Assembly: GCF_000526215.1 (NCBI RefSeq)
Contig: NZ_JAFQ01000004.1
Span: 1,426,001 to 1,490,000 of the forward strand
Source: Nocardia sp. BMG51109
GTDB taxonomy: Bacteria; Actinomycetota; Actinomycetes; Mycobacteriales; Mycobacteriaceae
Reading direction: 5' to 3'
Length of the DNA: 64,000 bases
Part shown: piece after piece, positions 57,889 to 64,000 of the stretch
Layout of the letters: each line of letters starts with the position of its first letter
How positions within the stretch are numbered: the first letter of the stretch is position 1
The notes under the pieces: generated by a model
Databases searched by the model: none
What the model saw: the letters and a program-made list of their open reading frames with translations, nothing else
What the model was told of the DNA's origin: nothing
Translations under genes and position numbers: made by a program

Positions 57889-58770
57889 TCAGCGGCGGGG
57901 GAACGAGTAGGCGACCTTGGTCAGCTGCTCGGACTGCTCCCACAGCCGCCGCGCCATCATCTCGTCGCGGGAGGCGGCGGACGATCCGGACCGGGCCGGG
58001 TACCCGCGCATGCCGCCGAATCGGGCCGGGCCGTAGAACGCGCCCGGCTCGACCTCGGCAGTGGCCGCGAACAGCGAAGGCAGCGCGCCCATCTCGGCGC
58101 TCTGCGCCACCAGCCGGTTGCCCAGCGCCATGATCGTGTCCAGGAACGATTCGGTGTGCGACTGCAGATCCGTTGCGGCATAACCGGGATGAGCCGCCAC
58201 CGACACCTTCGGCGAGCCGGCCGCGGTGAGCCGGCGCTGCAGTTCGTAGGCGAACATCAGATTCGCCAGCTTGGCCTGCCCGTACGCCTGCCACCGCTCG
58301 TAGCGGCGGGTCTCCCAGTTCAGGTCGGACGAATCGATCCGGCCGAGCCGGTGCGCGCCGCTGGACACCGTGACGACTCGATCGGAGATCTTGTCCAGCA
58401 GCAGACCGGTGAGCGCGAAGTGCCCGAGATGGTTTGTGCCGAACTGCATTTCGAAACCGTCGGCGGTGCGGCGCAGCGGCACCGCCATCACGCCGGCATT
58501 GTTGATCAGCACATCGGCTCGCTCAACGGAATCGGCGAACTGCCGCACCGAGGCCAGGTCGGCCAGGTCCAGCCGGCGGACCTGGGCCCGGTCGCCGATC
58601 GAGTCGGCCACCGTGCGCGCCTTCACCTCGTCGCGGCAGGCCATGATCACCTGCGCACCGGCCCCGGCCAGCGCCCTTGCCGTCACCGCGCCGAGGCCGC
58701 TGTTGGCGCCGGTGACGACGAACGTGCGGCCGCTCTGATCCGGCATGTCGGAAGTGTCCCAACCTGTCAC
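57889..58770 (-). CDS. Short-chain dehydrogenase/reductase
   Basis: 293 residues, classical SDR of the retinol-dehydrogenase-like type: TGANSGLGAVTARALAGAGAQVIMACR (TGxxxGxG), NNAGVM, VTVSSGAH, YGQAKLANLMFAYEL (YxxxK) and HPGYAATDLQ. GTG 58770 rather than ATG 58746, because TAGACT (58778-58783) ends 7 nt before it. Lies upstream of the ECF41-type promoter and next to the AhpD-like gene; substrate unknown. Confidence 0.9.
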   Translation of the reverse strand: MTGWDTSDMPDQSGRTFVVTGANSGLGAVTARALAGAGAQVIMACRDEVKARTVADSIGDRAQVRRLDLADLASVRQFADSVERADVLINNAGVMAVPLRRTADGFEMQFGTNHLGHFALTGLLLDKISDRVVTVSSGAHRLGRIDSSDLNWETRRYERWQAYGQAKLANLMFAYELQRRLTAAGSPKVSVAAHPGYAATDLQSHTESFLDTIMALGNRLVAQSAEMGALPSLFAATAEVEPGAFYGPARFGGMRGYPARSGSSAASRDEMMARRLWEQSEQLTKVAYSFPRR

Positions 58771-58777
58771 GTGGTCG

Positions 58778-58783
58778 AGTCTA
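58778..58783 (-). promoter_or_regulatory. -10 box TAGACT, leaderless SDR gene
   Basis: Minus-strand TAGACT ends 7 nt before GTG 58770, fixing the SDR start. Confidence 0.6.
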
Positions 58784-58822
58784 GAGCCACGAAGCGCCGC
58801 AGTCTTGTGCCGACATCGTAAT

Positions 58823-58841
58823 ATAGGGTTGCCTAACCTAC
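58823..58841. promoter_or_regulatory. IdeR/DmdR1 iron box before the salicyl-AMP ligase gene
   Basis: ATAGGGTTGCCTAACCTAC matches 14 of 19 positions of the IdeR consensus TTAGGTTAGGCTAACCTAA. It overlaps TAATAT (58819-58824), a good -10, so iron-loaded IdeR would block the ligase promoter. Confidence 0.82.
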
Positions 58842-58881
58842 ATAATTGTCCCGCGAATGAACCAGTGACGAGGCAGCATCC

Positions 58882-60495
58882 ATGACAGCGACACCCCTCC
58901 GGAACGACCGCGACGGTTTCGTCCCGATCCCCGCCGAGTTCGCCGAGACCTACCGGGCCGCCGGGTATTGGACCGGAGAACCGCTGGGCGAGCTGCTCCG
59001 CCGCGCGGCCCGGCAGTGGCCGGGGCGCCCGGCCCTGCACACCGCGGACGGCACCCGCGACTACGCCGAGCTCGACGCCGACGCCGACCGGATGGCCTAC
59101 GGCCTTGCGGCCCTGGGCATCACCCCCGGCGACCGCGTCGTGGTGCAGCTGCCGAACGTCCCCGAATTCGTGCCCGTGCTGTTCGGCCTGATGCGCGCCG
59201 GGGCCGTTCCGGTGCTGACGCTGCCCGCGCACCGCCGCACCGAGATCGAGCATCTGGCCGCATTGTCCGGCGCCGTGGCTTATATCACGGTCGACCGCAC
59301 GGCCGATTTCGATTACCGCGAGCTGGCCGCCACCGTCGCCGCACAGGTGCCCACGCTGCGCCACGTGCTGATCCTCGGCGACGCCGGACCGTTCACCGAC
59401 CTGAGAACCGTTCCCCGCGACCACGGTTCGCTGCCCGAGCCGGCCGCCGACGACATCGCGGTGCTGCTGGTCTCCGGCGGTACCACCGGACTGCCCAAGC
59501 TGATCGCCCGGACCCACGACGACTACGGATACAACGCCCGCGCCTCCGCCGAGATCTGCGAGTTCGGGCCCGACGATGTCTACCTGGCGAGTCTGCCCGC
59601 GGCACACAACTTTCCGCTGTGCTGCCCGGGCATCCTCGGCACGATCGCCACCGGCGGTTCGATCGTCCTGACCGCCGACCCGAGCCCCGAGGCCGCCTTC
59701 GCCGCCATCGAGCGGCACCGGGTGACGGTGACGGCCGTGGTCCCGCCGCTGGCGCAACTGTGGTGCGCCGCAACCGAATGGGAGACGGCCGACCTGTCGT
59801 CGCTGCGCCTGCTGCAGGTCGGCGGCGCCAGGCTGGCGGAGGTGAACGCCCGCGACGTCGAACCGGCCCTGGGCGTGAAACTCCAGCAGGTGTTCGGCAT
59901 GGCCGAGGGCCTGATCAACTACACCCGGCTCGACGACGACACCGATATCGTCTGCACCACCCAGGGCCGTCCCCTGTCGCCGGCCGACGAGGTCCGCGTC
60001 GTGGACGGCGACGGCAACGACGTGGCGCCGGGCGAGGAGGGCGAGCTGCTCACCCGCGGCCCTTACACCATCCGCGGCTACTACCGTGCGGCGGAACATA
60101 ATTCCCGCGCGTTCACCCCCGACGGCTACTACCGCAGCGGCGATCTGGTCCGCCGGCTGCCCAGCGGGCACCTCGCCGTCTCCGGGCGGATCAAGGACGT
60201 CATCAACCGCGGCGGCGAGAACGTCTCCTGCGACGAACTCGAGGAACACCTGCTCGCCCATCCCGCGGTCCGGCACGCCGCCGCCGTCGGCCTGCCCGAT
60301 CCCGCGCTCGGCGAAAAGGTCTGCGCGGTCCTGGTGGTCGACGGTGACCTGCCCGCCCTCGCCGAGATCAAGCAGTTCCTCATCGACCGCGGACTGGCCA
60401 CCTACAAGCTCCCCGATGTCCTGCGCCGGGCCGACACGCTGCCGGTGACCGCGGTCGGCAAGATCGACAAGAAGGCCCTGCGCGCCCAGGGCTGA
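58882..60495 (+). CDS. mbtA: Salicyl-AMP ligase (MbtA/DhbE family)
   Basis: 537 residues; aryl-acid adenylating enzyme that activates salicylate and loads it on a carrier domain for mycobactin/nocobactin-type siderophores. VSGGTTGLPKLIARTHDDYGYNARASAEIC (ATP loop, about 197), aryl-acid signature ASLPAAHNFPLCCPG (about 235-250), FGMAEGLINYTRL, SGDLVRRLPSGHLAVSGRIKDVINRGGENVSCDELE and the C-terminal lysine in VGKIDKKALR. 2,3-dihydroxybenzoate is possible, but the convergent salicylate synthase argues for salicylate. IdeR box upstream. Confidence 0.92.
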   Translation: MTATPLRNDRDGFVPIPAEFAETYRAAGYWTGEPLGELLRRAARQWPGRPALHTADGTRDYAELDADADRMAYGLAALGITPGDRVVVQLPNVPEFVPVLFGLMRAGAVPVLTLPAHRRTEIEHLAALSGAVAYITVDRTADFDYRELAATVAAQVPTLRHVLILGDAGPFTDLRTVPRDHGSLPEPAADDIAVLLVSGGTTGLPKLIARTHDDYGYNARASAEICEFGPDDVYLASLPAAHNFPLCCPGILGTIATGGSIVLTADPSPEAAFAAIERHRVTVTAVVPPLAQLWCAATEWETADLSSLRLLQVGGARLAEVNARDVEPALGVKLQQVFGMAEGLINYTRLDDDTDIVCTTQGRPLSPADEVRVVDGDGNDVAPGEEGELLTRGPYTIRGYYRAAEHNSRAFTPDGYYRSGDLVRRLPSGHLAVSGRIKDVINRGGENVSCDELEEHLLAHPAVRHAAAVGLPDPALGEKVCAVLVVDGDLPALAEIKQFLIDRGLATYKLPDVLRRADTLPVTAVGKIDKKALRAQG

Positions 60496-60519
60496 CGTCG
60501 CCGGCGCCGGGTCGAGGGA

Positions 60520-61881
60520 TCAGCCCTCGACCACGTACGGCGCTATGCTGCCGAGCTTTTCGCAGGTCTCCTCGAACTCGCGGGCGGGCCGGGACTGGCC
60601 GACGATTCCGGCACCCGCGCGCAACCAGGCCCCCTCGGTGGTCTGGTAGACCGCGCGCAGCACCAGGGTGGCCTCCAGCGCACCGGTCGGCGAGACCGTC
60701 ACCACGGCACCGGAATACAGGCCGCGCGGATCGTGGTCGAGCCGGAACACCGCGTCCACGCCGGCATCCTTCGGAATGCCCGAGGCGGTCACCGAGGGGA
60801 ACAACGTTTCCAGTGCGTCCCAGGCGGTCCGGCCGTCGGCCAGGCGGCCACGCACGGTGGAGGCCAGGTGCTGCACGCTGCCCCGCTCGCGCACCGCCAT
60901 GAAATCCGACACCGCGGTGCTGTCCGGCGCGGCCACCGCGGCGATCTCGGCGAACGACGTCTGCACGGAGATCGCGTGCTCCACAATCTCCTTGGGATCG
61001 GCGACCAGCTCGGCCCGGGCGGCCCGGTCGGCGTCCGCGCCGCGCCCGAAGGCCCGGGTTCCGGCCAGCGGCTCGGTCGTCACGATGCGCTCCCGATCCA
61101 CCGAGGCCACCAGTTCCGGGCTGAATCCGGCCGCCTCCAGCCCGCCCAGCCGCAGCAGGAACGAGCGCGCCGGCGTGTTGTGCGCCCGGCCGAGCCGGTA
61201 GGTGGCCGGCACGTCCACGACGAACGGCAGGTCGACCTTCCGGGACAGGATCACCTTCTGGTACTTGCCGTGCCGGATCTCCTCGATCGCCTCGGCCACC
61301 CGGTCCCGGTAGGCGGTCGGATCGATGGTGACGTCGGCCGGATGCGCCCGCGGCAGCTCGGTGCCCTGCGCGGCGGCGATCAACTCGTGGATATCGGCGG
61401 TCTCACCGGGCGTGGCGCCGCCGACCCGCACGCCGGACGCATCGATCCGCACCTCGATCCGCGGAATCATCAGGTGCGCCAGCGTGGTTCGCGGGGCCAG
61501 GTGCTCGGTGGCCCGCAGCGACCACGCGCAGAACTCGAATCCGATCCAGCCGTAAACGTTCCGGCCGGCCAACGGGAGCGCGGCCAGCGCCCGATCGATC
61601 ACCTCGGCCGGCCGGCCCTGCCACGCGGCGGCGCTCGTGCGCCCGTCCCAGCCGACCCGCAGTTCGTGGACATCGAGTTCAACGCTGCCGATCGGATCGG
61701 CGGCGAACACCCACTCCCCGGGACGCTCGTAGACGACGTACTCACCGAACCGGTCGGCGGCGGCCAGCGCCGCCAGAGCCGCCGCCGGATCGGTCACATG
61801 TTCGCCCCAGCGTGCTGAGTTCGATGTCGCCCCCGGACCGTCCTTCTCATCGATCAGCGTTCGCTCGTCCGTGGTCGGCAC
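60520..61881 (-). CDS. mbtI: Salicylate synthase (MbtI/NbtS type)
   Basis: 453 residues. Chorismate to isochorismate to salicylate plus pyruvate, Mg-dependent. Very like MbtI: GKYQKVILSRKVDLPF (catalytic Lys near 209), YRLGRAHNTPARSFLLRLGG, TTEPLAGTRAFGRG, KEIVEHAISVQTS, VRERGSVQHLASTVRGRL, SGIPKDAGVDAVFRLDHDPRGLYSGAV and AGAGIVGQSRPAREFEETCEKL (metal-binding Glu). GTG 61881 is chosen since TTGGAGG (61887-61893) is its ribosome site; a TTG start at 61893 would be the site itself. Two IdeR boxes precede it. Confidence 0.95.
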   Translation of the reverse strand: MPTTDERTLIDEKDGPGATSNSARWGEHVTDPAAALAALAAADRFGEYVVYERPGEWVFAADPIGSVELDVHELRVGWDGRTSAAAWQGRPAEVIDRALAALPLAGRNVYGWIGFEFCAWSLRATEHLAPRTTLAHLMIPRIEVRIDASGVRVGGATPGETADIHELIAAAQGTELPRAHPADVTIDPTAYRDRVAEAIEEIRHGKYQKVILSRKVDLPFVVDVPATYRLGRAHNTPARSFLLRLGGLEAAGFSPELVASVDRERIVTTEPLAGTRAFGRGADADRAARAELVADPKEIVEHAISVQTSFAEIAAVAAPDSTAVSDFMAVRERGSVQHLASTVRGRLADGRTAWDALETLFPSVTASGIPKDAGVDAVFRLDHDPRGLYSGAVVTVSPTGALEATLVLRAVYQTTEGAWLRAGAGIVGQSRPAREFEETCEKLGSIAPYVVEG

Positions 61882-61890
61882 CCAGACCTC

Positions 61891-61909
61891 CAAGGTTATG
61901 CTTACCTAA
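61891..61909. promoter_or_regulatory. IdeR iron box 1 before salicylate synthase
   Basis: TTAGGTAAGCATAACCTTG (minus strand) matches 14 of 19 IdeR consensus positions, with intact TTAGGT and AACCT half-sites. It abuts the ribosome site. Confidence 0.8.
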
Positions 61910-61919
61910 GTTCTATGTG

Positions 61920-61938
61920 TGAGGTTAGCATCACCTGA
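61920..61938. promoter_or_regulatory. IdeR iron box 2 before salicylate synthase
   Basis: TGAGGTTAGCATCACCTGA matches 14 of 19 positions; its centre is 29 bp from box 1. Paired boxes suggest cooperative iron repression; box 2 might also affect the divergent plsB gene. Confidence 0.72.
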
Positions 61939-62041
61939 TCTGTCGGTGGTTGTTCCGAAGCACACACTCACCGTCCCAACCTCCTGCGCGAAATGCTCGG
62001 CCCGGGCTTCAATGGGGACGTCACCTGATGGAAGGCCCCGC

Positions 62042-64000
62042 ATGATCGACGACCGCGCCGACGCACCCACGGCGCCCCCACCCGACACCGCGCCGAATTC
62101 GGTGGTCGCACTGGTGGATGCCACCTCGCCGACCGAGCGTGAACTGATCGGCGGCTGGCTGGCCGAGGGCGGTATCGCCGCGGAGTTCGGAGTCGACGCG
62201 CCGGTGACGCAGATCGACCTGGATCCCGCCGCGGTAACCACGCGACTGGTGCACCGCCGCGACGATCCGCTGGTGGTTCCGGTCCGGGTGGTGTGGCTGC
62301 CGCCGGAGCGAAACGGCGTGCGCCGCACCACCTTCGCCGACCTGGCCACGCTCTCCGATCCCCGCCGGCCGCACCGGCTGATGCAGCGCCGGCTGCTGGC
62401 CAAGGCTCCGGACCGGCACCTCGTCCTGACCGGGCAGCCCGCCCGGCTCAGCGAGTTGCGCACGAACAATCCGGCCGTCGCCGGGACCGACGAACCGTTC
62501 GCCCGGGCCGTCGTGCGCGCGGGAATCGTGGCACTGGAACGGGCCGAACGCGCCGTGATCGGCGACCGCTACAAGGTGCCGCGACTGGTCGCCGAGGAGA
62601 TCCTGGATTCGCCGGAGTTCCTTCGCCGGCTCGACGCCATCGCCGAGCACACCGGGGTCTCCTCCCGCGAGGTGTACCGGCGCGCCGAGAAGTCGCTGCG
62701 CGAGCTGGTCGCGGCGCAGAGCCGCCTGGTCTCCGACCTGTTCACCCAGGCGATGCGCCCGGTGCACGCCTCGACCTGGAAGGTCGACTGCGACTCGTCC
62801 GGACTGGCCGAACTGCGCCGGCTCAACAGCCGCCATCCGCTGGTGTTCCTGCCCTCGCACCGTTCCTACGTGGACGCCTTCGTGCTCGGTGATGCGCTGG
62901 CCCGGCACGACTTTCCGCCCAACCACGTGATCGGCGGCGCGAACCTGCGGTTCTGGCCGATGGGGCCGATCGCGCGGCGCACCGGAACCGTCTTCATCCG
63001 CCGGAGCTTCGGCGACGACGAGGTGTACAAGGCGGTGGTCGAGGAATACTTCGCCTACCTGCTGACGAAGCGGTTCAACATGGAGTGGTACTTCGAGGGC
63101 GGCCGCACCCGCACCGGCAAACTCCGCCCGCCGCGTTACGGACTGCTGAACTACCTGGCGGCGGCGGTCCGTTCGCGCCGCGTCGACGACGTCATGCTGG
63201 TGCCGGTCTCGATCACCTACGAGCGGCTCAACGAATTGGGCGCGATCGCCACCGAACAGTCCGGCGGCGCCAAGAAACCCGAGGGGCTGACCTGGCTGGC
63301 GCGTTACGTGCGCAACCAGCAGCATTCGGCGGGGCACGTGTACCTCCGGTTCGGCGCCGCGTTGTCGGCGCGCGAACGCCTTGCCGCGCACGGTGATCCG
63401 CTGACGCCCGATCCGGGCCCGGGCGTTACCGCCGAGCCAGAGACTCGCGAGCGGGAGCGAGCCGCGGTGCAGCGGTTGGCCTTCGAAGTCGCCGTCGGCA
63501 TCAACGCCGTCACGCCGATCGCCGCGAACGCGCTGGTCACCCTCGTGCTGCTGGGTGTGCACGAGCGTGCGCTGACCCTGAGCGAGGTGCGCGGGGTGCT
63601 GGCACCGGTGCGTGACTACATCCGCCGCCGCGGTCTGCCCAGTGGCGAACTCGACACCCTCGGCGACGATCACGGGCTGGCGGTGGTCCTCGAACAGCTG
63701 TCGCTGGCGCGCGTGGTGACGGTGTACCGCGGCGGACTGGAGCCGGTGTACTCGATCGAGCCGGGTGCGCATCTGGAGGCGGCGTTCTACCGCAACAGCG
63801 CGGTGCACTGGTTCGTCAACCGCGCCATTCTCGAACTGGCCATCCTGGCGGCCGTGGATGCCCCGGAGGGCGAGCAGCTGCAGGCCGGCTGGGATGCCGC
63901 CTTCCGGCTGCGCGATCTGCTCAAGTTCGAATTCTTCTTCCCCGAGCGCGCGGAATTCACCGCCCGGATGACCGCGGAAATGCGGCTGGTGGACGAGGAT
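62042..64000 (+). CDS. plsB: Glycerol-3-phosphate acyltransferase PlsB (3' end beyond window)
   Basis: 653 codons visible; family length is about 780. First acylation of phospholipid and triacylglycerol synthesis at the inner membrane. Acyltransferase block I PSHRSYVDAFVL (HX4D, about 272-278), block II FIRRSFGDD, block III WYFEGGRTRTGKLRPPRYGLL and block IV VMLVPVSITYERL are present. The N-terminus has a phosphate-kinase-like RHRLM... region common to mycobacterial PlsB2. GGAAGG site 6 nt before the ATG. Divergent from the salicylate synthase gene. Confidence 0.93.
   Translation, partial: MIDDRADAPTAPPPDTAPNSVVALVDATSPTERELIGGWLAEGGIAAEFGVDAPVTQIDLDPAAVTTRLVHRRDDPLVVPVRVVWLPPERNGVRRTTFADLATLSDPRRPHRLMQRRLLAKAPDRHLVLTGQPARLSELRTNNPAVAGTDEPFARAVVRAGIVALERAERAVIGDRYKVPRLVAEEILDSPEFLRRLDAIAEHTGVSSREVYRRAEKSLRELVAAQSRLVSDLFTQAMRPVHASTWKVDCDSSGLAELRRLNSRHPLVFLPSHRSYVDAFVLGDALARHDFPPNHVIGGANLRFWPMGPIARRTGTVFIRRSFGDDEVYKAVVEEYFAYLLTKRFNMEWYFEGGRTRTGKLRPPRYGLLNYLAAAVRSRRVDDVMLVPVSITYERLNELGAIATEQSGGAKKPEGLTWLARYVRNQQHSAGHVYLRFGAALSARERLAAHGDPLTPDPGPGVTAEPETRERERAAVQRLAFEVAVGINAVTPIAANALVTLVLLGVHERALTLSEVRGVLAPVRDYIRRRGLPSGELDTLGDDHGLAVVLEQLSLARVVTVYRGGLEPVYSIEPGAHLEAAFYRNSAVHWFVNRAILELAILAAVDAPEGEQLQAGWDAAFRLRDLLKFEFFFPERAEFTARMTAEMRLVDED

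Overview
The window is very GC-rich and gene-dense and reads as a chromosomal segment of a mycolic-acid actinobacterium, most likely Nocardia. Reasons: gene content and approximate order recall the Mycobacterium tuberculosis Rv0858c-Rv0903c neighbourhood (prrAB, sepH, serC, citA, gltA2, a MarR gene, DUF2530, DUF3027, an MFS gene, DUF2771, cspB, rpfA, the helicase pair, dapC); a mycobactin/nocobactin-type salicylate module is present; GTG starts and TANNNT -10 boxes a few bases before start codons are common; and there are no PE/PPE genes. Comparisons with M. tuberculosis are from memory, not from a search. I saw no rRNA, tRNA, CRISPR array, insertion sequence or prophage.

Layout. 0-8 kb: 3' part of ligD (end joining), then a leftward conservon operon (nitrate-sensor-type histidine kinase, roadblock protein, DUF742 protein, GTPase). 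The kinase carries about 33 LPQR repeats. 8-15 kb: propionyl-CoA synthetase, a secreted hemophore-like protein, the PrrA/PrrB two-component pair, a YhgE-like protein lacking its membrane domain and a DUF6928-like protein. 15-26 kb: DUF2537, an SPOUT RNA methyltransferase, FKBP, SepH, SerC, an unknown protein, citrate synthase 2, PdxH, an EntS-like exporter and the main citrate synthase. 26-32 kb is more accessory: an nSTAND NTPase, an Eis-type acetyltransferase, YccF, MarR, DUF2530 and TetR. 32-41 kb: a sacsin-like GHKL protein, a DUF3027 protein with a huge low-complexity tail, a secreted glutaminyl cyclotransferase, an MFS protein, DUF2771 and a cold-shock protein. 41-43 kb: rpfA behind a CRP site and a c-di-AMP (ydaO) riboswitch. 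43-52 kb: a WYL-tailed protein sharing a domain with the XPB helicase, a lipoprotein, an M1 peptidase, a LysE exporter, DUF3239 and XPB. 52-58 kb: GNAT, an ECF41 sigma factor, DapC, LysE, DAHP synthase with an aromatic leader peptide, an AhpD-like protein and an SDR. 58-64 kb: salicyl-AMP ligase and salicylate synthase (convergent, both behind IdeR-type iron boxes), then 5' plsB.

Strongest regulatory observations: (1) an unannotated 21-codon leader peptide with Tyr-Phe-Trp-Phe before DAHP synthase; (2) a match to the ECF41 promoter consensus (TGTCACA-N16-CGTC) before the AhpD-like gene, 4 kb from an ECF41 sigma gene; (3) at least 17 genes with a TANNNT box ending 6-8 nt before the start codon, suggesting leaderless mRNAs, including an overlapping divergent pair in a 17-bp gap; (4) short tandem repeats with different units lying repeatedly at gene junctions.
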